DNA of 33,727 bases from Spirochaetota bacterium (GTDB lineage: Bacteria > Spirochaetota > Spirochaetia > SPDA01 > JAJSAL01): assembly GCA_024274705.1 (NCBI GenBank), contig JAJSAL010000073.1, positions 1-33,727 of the forward strand, in the 5' to 3' direction. A model generated the notes under the pieces. The model was not told where the DNA came from. It saw only the letters and a list, made by a program, of their open reading frames with translations, and made no database searches. Positions 8,423 to 16,395 of the stretch are shown here, piece after piece. How positions within the stretch are numbered: position 1 is the first letter of the stretch; each line of letters starts with the position of its first letter. Position numbers and translations under genes: made by a program.

Positions 8423-8440
8423 AGTTACCTGACGGTAGAA

Positions 8441-9946
8441 TCAGTCGAGAATATCTTTCCACTTTTTAATAACAGAATCATATGCCTGGGCTGAAGTCTT
8501 GTTTCCCGCCCATGTTTCATGAAGTTCGTTGAGAATCGATTCATACAGCTGTGAAGCTTCAGGAACTTTCATATCCCCGATACCAATATCAAGAGACTCC
8601 ATGGTGGGGGCAACCAAGGGTCCCCACACGTCCTTCACCCGCTGATCTTCCCATACAGAGTACCTGTTCGGGTCTACACCGGAGCCGGTATTTGTTGCAT
8701 AGATCTGCATTTCTTTGCTGGCCAGGAACTGGGCGTACAGAAACGCCACATCCCGGTTTTTGGTGCCCGTGGGAATAACCATTGCCTTTCCTACGGCAAA
8801 AGAAGTAACGTGTTCTACACTCCCATCGGCTTTTTCATATCCCGGCATAATGACGGCAACCGTCTGGTCCCAGTATTTGGCTTGCCGGGGATCTCTGAAT
8901 ACCGACGTCGCCCACTGCATGGTCATAGCCACGGTACCGTTCCCCATTCCTTCCTTCGATTCAGGATAACCCCAGGAGAGGATACCCGGAGGAGAGAATT
9001 TCATCAGTTCCATGTAGAAATCATTTGCCTCGATGAACGACGCCCTGTCCAGTTCGATTCTGCCGTTGTCATTTACAAAACCGTTGTCGAACCTGACTCC
9101 CTTCGCGACCGCCACATTCCGGTATACATTTGCCCAGTAGTCCACAGCCCACCAGGTTTTAAGGGCCAGGGTACCGAATCCGTACAAACCGGGTTGTCTT
9201 CCCGTAAAGAATTCGGCTATGTCCCGGACCTGCTGCCAGCTCTCCGGGGGGGTGAGATCGTATCCGTATTTCGCCTTGAAATCGGATTTGTTCTTTGCAT
9301 CTCCCCACAGGTCTTTCCGGTAGTAAAAGATGTTTACATCACCGTCGTAGGGTATTGCATACCAGGAACCCTGATACTTATCGAAGCCGACCTGGGCACC
9401 TTCGATGTAGTCACTGGTGTTGATCTCGTTTCCATACTTCTTGTAGAGATCATCCAGGTTGTCGATGAAATCGGACTCCGCGTATTCACCGACCCAGGTA
9501 GGATAGATTTCCAGCAGGTCGTAGTCGGATGTTTCCGAGAGAAAAAAGGTCAACTGCTTTTCGTGGAGGTTTTCCGGCGGGATGACATCGATCTCGATCT
9601 TCAGACCTGTTTCCCGTTCGATAAGCTCCTTTGTATCCAGGGGAGGTGCGGAATCTCCTCCGCCCTGGAACATGATCCTGATGGTCTTCCCCTTCCCGAG
9701 TTTTTTTAAGGATGGGGGAATACCCCTGATCAGTTCTGCCTCATCAGGTATGACTTCGGGAGAACCCGCTACTTTCGCACCCGGTGGAATTTTCGGCGCT
9801 TCCTTCTCCGGTTCAGCTGCTTTCGGTTCCTCTTTAGCAGGTGCAGGCGCGGCAGGCTCCTCTTTTTGTCCTCCTGCGAACACAAGGCTAAAGGAAACGA
9901 GAAGTAAAACACAGATGAAAATGATCAGTTTGTTTGTCCTTTTCAT
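8441..9946 (-). CDS. Extracellular sugar-binding protein of ABC importer (family 1)
   Basis: The 501-residue protein has a Sec signal (MKRTNKLIIFICVLLL... ending VFA) followed by GGQKEEPAAPAPAKEEPKAA, a flexible Ala/Pro/Glu linker of a kind often found in spirochaete binding proteins. There is no lipobox cysteine, so cleavage after VFA and release to the periplasm is expected. The mature part (GKTIRIMFQGGGDSAPPLDT, then the ELIERETGLKIEIDVIPPEN region and WYAIPYDGDVNIFYYRKDLW) is typical of CUT1 solute-binding proteins. GGAAGG precedes the ATG by 5 bases. Its position directly upstream of the two permeases makes it their partner; the sugar cannot be read from the sequence. Confidence 0.9.
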   Translation of the reverse strand: MKRTNKLIIFICVLLLVSFSLVFAGGQKEEPAAPAPAKEEPKAAEPEKEAPKIPPGAKVAGSPEVIPDEAELIRGIPPSLKKLGKGKTIRIMFQGGGDSAPPLDTKELIERETGLKIEIDVIPPENLHEKQLTFFLSETSDYDLLEIYPTWVGEYAESDFIDNLDDLYKKYGNEINTSDYIEGAQVGFDKYQGSWYAIPYDGDVNIFYYRKDLWGDAKNKSDFKAKYGYDLTPPESWQQVRDIAEFFTGRQPGLYGFGTLALKTWWAVDYWANVYRNVAVAKGVRFDNGFVNDNGRIELDRASFIEANDFYMELMKFSPPGILSWGYPESKEGMGNGTVAMTMQWATSVFRDPRQAKYWDQTVAVIMPGYEKADGSVEHVTSFAVGKAMVIPTGTKNRDVAFLYAQFLASKEMQIYATNTGSGVDPNRYSVWEDQRVKDVWGPLVAPTMESLDIGIGDMKVPEASQLYESILNELHETWAGNKTSAQAYDSVIKKWKDILD

Positions 9947-9971
9947 ACGCTCCTTCCTTCTAATTAAATTT

Positions 9972-9998
9972 CGTTTCTTATAACAGAAACGCTTTTCT
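9972..9998 (-). promoter_or_regulatory. Hairpin and cre-like element upstream of binding-protein gene
   Basis: CGTTTCT (9972-9978) and AGAAACG (9985-9991) form a perfect 7-bp inverted repeat around a 6-base loop. The right arm also begins AGAAACGCTTTTCT (9985-9998), which resembles the CG-centred half-palindromes bound by LacI/CcpA-type regulators. It lies in the 51-bp gap between the UroD-fold gene and the binding-protein gene. It could be an operator for a second promoter or an mRNA-processing hairpin; the sequence does not decide. Confidence 0.4.
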
Positions 9999-11146
9999 CA
10001 TGCATATTGCCCGTATTCCAGGGCTGCTTCGAAAAATGCAATAACATTTTCCGGAGGTACATCGGCCTGGATATTGTGAATCGACGCAAAGACGAATCCT
10101 CCCCCAGGCGCAAGATCTCCGATTCTCCGCTTCACTTCTTCCCGGACATCCCGGGTTGATCCTTTTGACATTACCTTTACCGGGTCCGCCCCGCCGCCCC
10201 AGAAGGAGATGGCATCGCCAAAATCCTTCTTTAACAAATCGCTCCCCATGCGGGCCGCTCCTACCTGTACCGGGTTGAGCACGTCCACGCCGATGTCGAT
10301 AAGATCCGGGATGAATTCCCGGACGGCACCGCAGGAATGGAAGTATATTTTTGCGTCAGTTTTCTTTTTTATCGTTTCAATGACCCGCTTCTCCCGGGGT
10401 TTGAAGTACCGCCTGTATATCTCCGGTGAAAAAAGAGGTCCATCCTGACCGCCTAAATCATCACCAATCTGTACGACCTGGATAAGATCACCAAGTTCTT
10501 CCATGTACCGGTCCCAGAAAAGCTCCATCCACTGGACGATCCGCTCCGTGATCAATTCCAGGGTGGGGAGATCCCCGGCCATATCCATGAAGGCATCTTC
10601 CATACTCCGCAGCCAGTAGGTATGCTCGTACACCCCGCCGGTGGGAGCATAGGCTACTATAGCTTTGTCCGTTGTATCGAGGATGTGCTTCGCTTTGGCA
10701 CGGACATCCTTGAACCGTACCGGGTCCAGGGGATCCGGCAGTTTCCAATTTCTTATCTCTTCAGCCGTTTTACCCTGCCAGACATGGCTTTCGAAATCGA
10801 ACCAGATGCCTCCCTTCTTCGGCTGCCTGTACACCGTTCCCCATTCGTCTCCGTATTTCCGGAATTCCCCTTCGTCGTAATAACGCATTTCAAAGCCCGC
10901 CCCGGGGTTAGCGTATACCGGCAGGGCATCCGCCTGGAATTTCTCCATCAGTTCCGGTATGGGGAACACGATCTGCTGGAACGGGTCCTGTATGATGTCT
11001 TCTCCGCTTAACCCCAGATATTCTTTCAGTTTCCTGTGTCCGAAGAGATGTATGCTGTCATGAAGTCCGCCGAATCCGATAGGAACCCTGTCCGGTTCCT
11101 TATGCCGTAGTGCAGTGACGACCCTCTCCCTGGATGTGCAACTCAT
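9998..11146 (-). CDS. UroD/MtaA-fold protein in sugar operon
   Basis: The 382-residue product starts MSCTSRERVVTALRHKEPDR followed by VPIGFGG, the standard N-terminus of UroD-superfamily proteins. IYFHSCGAVREFIPDLIDIG (about residues 275-295) carries the His-x-Cys zinc motif seen in methyltransferase-type members, and VFASIHNIQADVPPENVIAF is the conserved C-terminal strand. The internal arginines used by true uroporphyrinogen decarboxylases are not evident. I chose the ATG at 11146 because GGAGG lies 9 bases upstream and overlaps the stop of rbsD; a longer frame to 11197 would overlap rbsD and adds no homologous sequence. It is distinct from the second UroD-fold gene at the operon end, and likely acts on a product of the imported sugar (inference). 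Confidence 0.75.
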   Translation of the reverse strand: MSCTSRERVVTALRHKEPDRVPIGFGGLHDSIHLFGHRKLKEYLGLSGEDIIQDPFQQIVFPIPELMEKFQADALPVYANPGAGFEMRYYDEGEFRKYGDEWGTVYRQPKKGGIWFDFESHVWQGKTAEEIRNWKLPDPLDPVRFKDVRAKAKHILDTTDKAIVAYAPTGGVYEHTYWLRSMEDAFMDMAGDLPTLELITERIVQWMELFWDRYMEELGDLIQVVQIGDDLGGQDGPLFSPEIYRRYFKPREKRVIETIKKKTDAKIYFHSCGAVREFIPDLIDIGVDVLNPVQVGAARMGSDLLKKDFGDAISFWGGGADPVKVMSKGSTRDVREEVKRRIGDLAPGGGFVFASIHNIQADVPPENVIAFFEAALEYGQYA

Positions 11147-11159
11147 GTAACAAAGCCTC

Positions 11160-11555
11160 CTAAAACACGACACCCGAAGAGAGGATGATGTTCGCATAGG
11201 GAGTGCATTCTCCGGTCCTTACCACCCCTTTCGCGTGCCTTGTCATTTCCTTGAACTCCTGGTGAGAAATATATGTGATCCGGTCCGGTTCGAACCGCCT
11301 CCTGATTTCCTTCTCCATTTCGGGATTAAATACTTTGATTTCCCCGGCAAGGGTAATCGATTCGACTTCCAGTTCTTCCAGGACTGCATCGAGGACGGTG
11401 ATAAAACCGGGAATCCCCGGTTTTAACGCCAGATCAATCCGCTGCGTGGAAGGGGGAATCGGCAAACCGGCATCGGCAATGCAGAGTATATCCGTGTGTC
11501 CCATAGAACTAATGACTGTGGAAATAGGTGCGTTGAGAATTCCGGTTTTTTTCAT
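11160..11555 (-). CDS. rbsD: D-ribose pyranase
   Basis: The 131-residue protein shows the RbsD pattern: MKKTGILNAPISTVISSMGH with the catalytic His, then ILCIADAGLPIPPSTQRIDL, and the C-terminal RTGECTPYANIILSSGVVF. RbsD converts beta-pyranose to beta-furanose forms of ribose (and acts on similar sugars), giving the form used by ribokinase. Its ATG overlaps the TGA of rbsK in an ATGA, and its own stop lies in the ribosome site of the next gene, so the three are tightly coupled. Length is normal for the family. Confidence 0.93.
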   Translation of the reverse strand: MKKTGILNAPISTVISSMGHTDILCIADAGLPIPPSTQRIDLALKPGIPGFITVLDAVLEELEVESITLAGEIKVFNPEMEKEIRRRFEPDRITYISHQEFKEMTRHAKGVVRTGECTPYANIILSSGVVF

Positions 11556-12481
11556 GCGAATGTTTCCTCTATGAGGGACCGCACCGCCTTTTCACCGGGA
11601 ATGGAGGACTGGGCGCCCATTTTAGACACCGCCAGTGCGGCCGCGGCAGAGCCGAATTTCATTGCCGCCTCTATGCTTTTCGTCCTTATCCATTCCACGC
11701 CGAATGCCCCTATGTAGGTATCTCCCGCAGCCGTAGTATCCACCACATCGACTTTTACAGCCTTCTGCCGGTGAACTCCCTCTTCGCTGATCGACACCGA
11801 GCCCATATCACCTAAGGTTATTATGGCAATCCCGGCACCCCGCTTCACCAGTTCCCGGCCGGCTTTTTCCGCATCTTCCTGGTTCCGGACATCGAGGCCG
11901 GTGTAGTACGCAGCTTCAATTTCATTGACGGTTATGATCGTCGACTTCCAGAGAATGCTTTCATCCGGGATGGGCAGGCAGGGAGCCAGATTAAGCAGGG
12001 AAACAATACCCTGCTCTTTTGCCCGGCTTATCGCCTTTTCTGTTGCCGAAACAGGTACCTCACACTGGAGGAATAAAATGTCCGAAGATTCGATGAGGGA
12101 AAGAAAGGGTATGATGGTGTCGCCGGTTAAGCTTACATTTGCACCGGGTGAAACGATAATGGAATTTTCACCGTCTTTATCGATCGAAATAAACGCGGCT
12201 CCCGTAGGTTTGTTTTCAACGTGCCTGACCGCTGAAATTGAAACACCGCTTTTTTTTAGATTTGCAGTTACAATCTCTCCTAAATAATCATTTCCAATAC
12301 ACCCGACCATGCTTACCCCGGCCCCCATGTGGGAAGCGGCAACCGCCTGATTCCCGCCTTTACCACCGGAAAAAAACTGGTGGTTCAATCCGATGACGGT
12401 TTCCCCCGGCTGGGGCCGATGAGAACAGAGGACAACAATATCGATATTCAGACTGCCGATTATCACTGCATTTGGTTTCAA
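11552..12481 (-). CDS. rbsK: Ribokinase (PfkB family)
   Basis: The 309-residue protein has the PfkB N-terminal signature FFSGGKGGNQAVAASHMGAG and the C-terminal catalytic loop VVDTTAAGDTYIGAFGVEW with the base Asp in TAAGD. Ribokinase phosphorylates the 5-hydroxyl of ribose; relatives take other pentoses or deoxysugars. The start is a TTG (12481..12479), with GGAGAAGG four bases upstream; there is no ATG in frame. It is the first gene of the minus-strand operon, about 50 bases downstream of a near-consensus promoter. Linkage to rbsD makes a ribose-like furanose the likely substrate. Confidence 0.92.
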   Translation of the reverse strand: MKPNAVIIGSLNIDIVVLCSHRPQPGETVIGLNHQFFSGGKGGNQAVAASHMGAGVSMVGCIGNDYLGEIVTANLKKSGVSISAVRHVENKPTGAAFISIDKDGENSIIVSPGANVSLTGDTIIPFLSLIESSDILFLQCEVPVSATEKAISRAKEQGIVSLLNLAPCLPIPDESILWKSTIITVNEIEAAYYTGLDVRNQEDAEKAGRELVKRGAGIAIITLGDMGSVSISEEGVHRQKAVKVDVVDTTAAGDTYIGAFGVEWIRTKSIEAAMKFGSAAAALAVSKMGAQSSIPGEKAVRSLIEETFA

Positions 12482-12530
12482 ACAACCTTCTCCGAAGATC
12501 CCTGGTTCTTTGTGAAACAGGTACCGGGGT

Positions 12531-12559
12531 ATTGTAAATCTTCATTAAACATCTGTCAA
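12531..12559 (-). promoter_or_regulatory. Sigma-70 promoter of the rbsK operon
   Basis: On the minus strand, TTGACA (12559..12554) and TACAAT (12536..12531) are separated by exactly 17 bases. The expected start of transcription is near 12524, giving a leader of about 43 bases to the rbsK TTG. Confidence 0.8.
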
Positions 12560-12583
12560 TCTTTTTATTTAAATTTAATTCCG

Positions 12584-12612
12584 TATTTAAGTTATTTTTA
12601 TAATAAAGTCAA
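12584..12612 (-). promoter_or_regulatory. Possible second upstream promoter for rbsK
   Basis: On the minus strand TTGACT (12612..12607) and TAAATA (12589..12584) are 17 bases apart in a very AT-rich stretch. The -10 match is weaker than at the proximal promoter. Confidence 0.35.
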
Positions 12613-12709
12613 TTATATGTAAAAATATACATCGGTTTTTAATACTTTTCACTAAAGATTACCAGGTATCCAGTAGATATGGTCCTTTTTTCAACCTACG
12701 CTACAATAG

Positions 12710-12747
12710 CTACTAAAGCACTACTAAAATATAAACATTTTTTAGTA
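12710..12747. promoter_or_regulatory. Operator-like repeats upstream of the lacI-family gene
   Basis: CTACTAAA occurs twice, at 12710-12717 and 12721-12728, exactly 11 bases (one helical turn) apart. TACTAAAA (12722-12729) and TTTTAGTA (12740-12747) form a perfect 8-bp inverted repeat with a 10-base gap. The cluster ends 5 bases before the -35 box of the regulator gene and lies between two divergent promoters, so autoregulation or control of both operons is likely. Confidence 0.6.
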
Positions 12748-12752
12748 CTTTA

Positions 12753-12781
12753 TTGACATTCCGACACCTTAGCCGTATGAT
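12753..12781 (+). promoter_or_regulatory. Sigma-70 promoter of the lacI-family gene
   Basis: TTGACA (12753-12758), a 17-base spacer and TATGAT (12776-12781) match the consensus in spacing and in 11 of 12 bases. Transcription should begin near 12788, only about 11 bases before the ATG at 12799. Confidence 0.8.
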
Positions 12782-12798
12782 GACACTTGAGTTTTTCC

Positions 12799-13833
12799 AT
12801 GAATGTCGGTTTAAAAGAAATCGCAGGCCAGGCAAATGTCTCTGTTGCTACCGTATCGTTGGTTTTGAACGGAAAACCCGGGGTGAGTATCGAAACACGG
12901 GAACGGGTTCTGCAGATTGCTGCAGATGTAAACTACAATCCACGGGGGAAAAAAAATACCCGGGAAAAAGGTATCGCCACGATAAAATTCCTGAAGATCG
13001 TAAAGCATGGTCACATTTTAAACGAAGATCACCGTGTATTCATCGCCGACTACATGGACGGTCTTTCAAAGGGCGCTAAACATTTCGGTTATAACCTGCT
13101 CGTTTCATCCTTTCAATCCGCCGATATTCCGGGGATCCTGGGGAGCATCGATTTATCTCCGGTAACCGGAATGGCGGTTCTCGGTACTGAGCTGGAAGAG
13201 GACGATTTTACCTGTTTTTCAGAAATCAAGATTCCCATCGTGTTTATCGATGTGTTACACGATTTTTACCCTTTTAATTTTATCGATATGGATAACCCTG
13301 AAGCTGTGTTCAAGATTGTTTCGCATTTTCATCACATGGGACACCGCAGCATCGGATTTGTCGGAGGAACTCCTGTAACCAGAAATTTCAGTCTCCGCGA
13401 ACGGGGATTTATTGATGCACTTAAGTATTATCAGATTCCGGTAAACAGGGACTGGTTTTTCTACGTGGATTCCACCTTCGACGGAGCATACACGGATTTT
13501 AAGAAAATTCTCGGAAAAGGTCCTGAACTGCCTGGAGCTTTATTTATTGCCAACGATATCATTGCTTTAGGATGCATGCGGGCACTCAAGGAGTCGGGCT
13601 ATTCCATTCCGGATGATATTTCCGTTATTGCCTTCGATGACCTTCCTGCGTCCGCCATGACGGACCCGCCTCTTACATCTATCCGGGTTTCCAAAAAACA
13701 GATAGGTGAAATGGCAATACAGATCCTCCATCGGCATATCGGAAACGAGGAAAACACCCATTCGGCAAAAGTTATCATCAGCTCGGAACTGGTAACAAGG
13801 CACAGCGTACTTAACCTTAATCTTGAAGAGTAA
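12799..13833 (+). CDS. LacI-family transcriptional regulator of the sugar operon
   Basis: The 344-residue protein begins MNVGLKEIAGQANVSVATVS with the LacI helix-turn-helix and hinge (LVLNGKPGVSIETRERV; YNPRGKKN), followed by a periplasmic-binding-protein-like effector domain (FIADYMDGLSKGAKHFGYNL; GHRSIGFVGGTPVTRNFSLR; ALFIANDIIALGCMRALKES; VIAFDDLPAS). I chose the ATG at 12799; a TTG at 12787 is in frame but coincides with the predicted transcript start. No Shine-Dalgarno sequence is seen, so the mRNA is nearly leaderless. It diverges from the rbsK operon and is followed closely by the TIM-barrel gene. It most likely represses the transporter operon until the sugar or its phosphate binds. 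Confidence 0.9.
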   Translation: MNVGLKEIAGQANVSVATVSLVLNGKPGVSIETRERVLQIAADVNYNPRGKKNTREKGIATIKFLKIVKHGHILNEDHRVFIADYMDGLSKGAKHFGYNLLVSSFQSADIPGILGSIDLSPVTGMAVLGTELEEDDFTCFSEIKIPIVFIDVLHDFYPFNFIDMDNPEAVFKIVSHFHHMGHRSIGFVGGTPVTRNFSLRERGFIDALKYYQIPVNRDWFFYVDSTFDGAYTDFKKILGKGPELPGALFIANDIIALGCMRALKESGYSIPDDISVIAFDDLPASAMTDPPLTSIRVSKKQIGEMAIQILHRHIGNEENTHSAKVIISSELVTRHSVLNLNLEE

Positions 13834-13846
13834 CAAGGAGCCGGCC

Positions 13847-14827
13847 ATGAAAAAGCGCAACTATTCCATCATCCTCGGCAACCTGGGAAACACATGTGAC
13901 AGATTTTTATCGACAGGGTATAAGGATCAGCCGTCAAAGGAAGAACTCTTCAGAAGGGCGGCATCAATTGATGACGCCTCAGGCATAGAACTGGTGGGAT
14001 CCTGGGATATCACAACGGAAAACGTGAAACAGGTAAAAGCTCTTCTCGAGGAGACCGGGAAAAAGTGCATGTCCATCATCCCGGAGCTCTTTTCCAGCAA
14101 AATCTGGGGAAAAGGGGCCTTCACCTCCAGGGACCCGGATATACGAAAAAAAGCCGTAGAACATACAAAGGAAATGATCGATGCGGCAGTGGAACTGGGT
14201 TGTGACCTAATGAACCTGTGGCCCGGGGAAGACGGTTACGATTACCCCCTCCAGGGGAACTTCGACGAGGCATATTCCCAGCTCCTTGAGGCCATCCGGG
14301 AATGTGCCGATTACAACCGGAATGTCAGGATCGCCCTGGAATTCAAACCCAAGGAACCGCGTAATTACTGTTACCTCGCCCGTTCGGCGGACACCCTCCT
14401 GATGGCACTGGACACAGAGAGAGAAAACGTAGGAGTCACCATCGATACAGGTCACGCCATGGTGGCAGGAGAAAATATTGCAGAAGCGGCGTTCCGCCTT
14501 AACTCGAAAGGCAAACTGTTCCATCTCCACTTCAACGATAATTACCGCTCCTGGGACGACGACATGATTGTAGGCTCAATCCATCATGTGGAGTACATAG
14601 AACTGCTCTACTGGCTCCGGAAGATGGATTACCGGGGATGGTACTCCATGGACCAGTATCCGTACCGGGAAGACGGTGTTAAAGCGATTTCTGAAAGCAT
14701 CGAAAACCTGAAAGCTCTGGAAACGGTGATCGACCGGTACGGCGAAGGCCGGATCGGGGACCTTATAAAAGAAGGGAATGCCACGGAGATCACTGCAGCT
14801 GTCCGGGAAATGCTGTTTAAGAGATAA
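13847..14827 (+). CDS. Sugar phosphate isomerase/epimerase-like TIM-barrel protein
   Basis: The 326-residue protein belongs to the xylose-isomerase-like/AP-endonuclease-2 barrel family. Visible features are the metal-site Glu in RIALEFKPKEPRN, the ITIDTGHAM-like strand VGVTIDTGHAMVAGE, the His pair in LFHLHFNDNYRSWDDD, and the Tyr-Ser-Met-Asp strand WYSMDQYPYREDG. Members isomerise or epimerise sugars or inositols with a divalent metal. AAGGAG lies 6 bases before the ATG at 13847 and 13 bases separate it from the regulator, so the two are cotranscribed. It probably supplies an isomerisation step for the imported sugar. The exact reaction cannot be inferred. Confidence 0.85.
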   Translation: MKKRNYSIILGNLGNTCDRFLSTGYKDQPSKEELFRRAASIDDASGIELVGSWDITTENVKQVKALLEETGKKCMSIIPELFSSKIWGKGAFTSRDPDIRKKAVEHTKEMIDAAVELGCDLMNLWPGEDGYDYPLQGNFDEAYSQLLEAIRECADYNRNVRIALEFKPKEPRNYCYLARSADTLLMALDTERENVGVTIDTGHAMVAGENIAEAAFRLNSKGKLFHLHFNDNYRSWDDDMIVGSIHHVEYIELLYWLRKMDYRGWYSMDQYPYREDGVKAISESIENLKALETVIDRYGEGRIGDLIKEGNATEITAAVREMLFKR

Positions 14828-14830
14828 CGT

Positions 14831-15820
14831 TTAAAGGCTGACCCAACCCCCGCTTTTTCCGGACTCGATCAGGGCGTCCAGGACCTTCTGGTTGAGTACC
14901 GCATCTTCCGGCTGGATGGGTAGCGGATCCCCCGTCCGGACCGCATGGGAAAACTCGTCGAACTCGATAGCATACTGGTCCGCAACCGCCGTTTCCACCG
15001 TCCTGGTTCCCACACCATTCCGGATAAGCAGTTCACCCGGAACATCGGGAAAAATGTTGAAAGGATTGTCGATCTGCATGGTTCCGTCTGAACCGAACAC
15101 CTGAACACGCTGGTACGGGAACGACTGGGTCCCGACAGTAAATACAGCCCGCACATTACTGCCGAAATCGAGGATGGCGGAAGTCAGGATGTCTACACTT
15201 AAAGCAGGGTCGTGGGCAACCAGGCTGATAACCCGCTCCGGTTCCATTCCTGTGAGGAACCGGGCGCTGGATACGGCGTAGCACCCGATATCGTATATAC
15301 CCCCTCCGCCCATCTCGGGTTTGTTCCGGATATTAGAGGGGTCTTTCAGATCGTAGGAGAAGAAAGAATGCACTGCCTGGATCCGGCCTATTTCTCCCAC
15401 GGCTAACAGTGTTCTGGCGTACCGCCACTTGGGATGCAGCTTATACATGAACGCTTCCATCACCAGAACGCCTTTGTCCCGGGCATACCGGAGTACTTCG
15501 GCTGTTTCCTCTGCAGAACAGGTAAACGGTTTTTCACAGAGTACGTGTTTTCCCTGGTCCGCCGCCTTTTTTACCCACTCTGCGTGGAGGTGATTCGGAA
15601 GGGGGATATATACCGCTTCGATATCAGGATCCCTGATCAGTTCATCGTAGGAACCGTATGCTTTCGGAATCCCCAGTTCAGTCGCGGCATTTTCCGCTTT
15701 TTCCAGACTCCTTGAAGCGATTGCGCTCATTTCCAGGCTTTTCACTTTTTTTATCGGGTTGGATACCCTCAGCTTGTAGTGATACGATACACCCAGTACG
15801 CCCCACTTTACAGGTTTCAT
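14831..15820 (-). CDS. Gfo/Idh/MocA-family NAD(P)-dependent sugar dehydrogenase
   Basis: The 329-residue protein opens with KWGVLGVSYHYKLRV, a Rossmann strand-turn-helix in which the usual GxGxxG is altered to GVLGVSY. The family EKP signature is in GKHVLCEKPFTCSAEE (about residues 88-103), and IYDIGCYAVSSARFL carries the DxGxH-like region with Cys-Tyr where a His is often found. The C-terminal sheet (VRAVFTVGTQSFPYQRVQVF) is intact. These enzymes oxidise or reduce sugar hydroxyls with NAD(P). It is convergent with the TIM-barrel gene (3 bases between stops) and has AAGGAGAG upstream of its ATG. Confidence 0.85.
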   Translation of the reverse strand: MKPVKWGVLGVSYHYKLRVSNPIKKVKSLEMSAIASRSLEKAENAATELGIPKAYGSYDELIRDPDIEAVYIPLPNHLHAEWVKKAADQGKHVLCEKPFTCSAEETAEVLRYARDKGVLVMEAFMYKLHPKWRYARTLLAVGEIGRIQAVHSFFSYDLKDPSNIRNKPEMGGGGIYDIGCYAVSSARFLTGMEPERVISLVAHDPALSVDILTSAILDFGSNVRAVFTVGTQSFPYQRVQVFGSDGTMQIDNPFNIFPDVPGELLIRNGVGTRTVETAVADQYAIEFDEFSHAVRTGDPLPIQPEDAVLNQKVLDALIESGKSGGWVSL

Positions 15821-16114
15821 ACTTCTTTGCTCTCCTTACCCTTGGAAAATCTACATCTCATCGTTAACATACTACAGTATTTACCAGGGAAAAGCAAAAA
15901 GGAAATGCAATACCCGAAGAATTGCGGCTTAACAGTTGCATATGTCTCTCTATTCACTATGGTTAGATCATGGATTTTTCAAAAATGACATTTCTACCCG
16001 CCTACAGCTCGGTACAGGCGCCGGGTGGTTTACCGAAGATGCCATGCCGGACCTCCCCATGGGGGGGAGTATTTCCAGGCACATGATCGACAGTTTTTTA
16101 AACGAGGTACAGTT
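15821..16114. other. Intergenic region with a dyad upstream of the dehydrogenase gene
   Basis: ATACT-AC-AGTAT at 15869-15880 is a symmetric site about 50 bases upstream of the dehydrogenase start and could be an operator; its TACT/AGTA arms recall the repeats beside the LacI-type gene. A short open frame at 15936-16118 (plus strand) has no ribosome site and no recognisable similarity, so I do not call it a gene. Confidence 0.35.
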
Positions 16115-16393
16115 TTAAGACAAGCCGGACACAAACGTTAAGGACAGGTCGTTTGCCCAGGTACGGATCACATCCCGGTCCCGGATGTCGCTTGCGGGCA
16201 GCCTCTTCAGCGCAGGGATGAGACTAAACGGGAACCGTAAGGCTGCAGGATCGAACTTGCCTCCGAAAATTTCAACTGTCACCGGTTTGAACCAGGGAAA
16301 CTTTGCTATTTCCTTATCGAATTGTTCACGTGCACCCTGCCATTCCTTCGCTTCATCATGAAACGGACCGAGGACGAATACTGCCGCAGGCAT
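16115..16393 (-). pseudogene. C-terminal half of a flavodoxin-like protein
   Basis: The 92-residue product begins MPAAVFVLGPFHDEAKEWQG and continues FPWFKPVTVEIFGGKFDPAA and PASDIRDRDVIRTWANDL. This matches the second half of flavodoxin-domain (HemG-like) proteins of about 165-175 residues, from the central strand to the C-terminal helix. The N-terminal FMN phosphate-binding loop and first 75 or so residues are absent, and the preceding DNA is the end of an ABC transporter gene. Its ATG is only 2 bases after that gene's TAA, so it could still be translated by coupling. A free fragment like this is unlikely to bind FMN well; I call a deletion remnant. Confidence 0.6.
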
Positions 16394-16395
16394 CC

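Noticed and set aside
8810..9709. Long plus-strand open frame of 299 codons inside the binding-protein gene
   Set aside because: It is the antisense shadow of a clear binding-protein sequence, without a ribosome site.
15936..16118. 60-codon plus-strand open frame before the flavodoxin remnant
   Set aside because: No ribosome site and no recognisable family, and it ends overlapping the flavodoxin stop; chance frame more likely.
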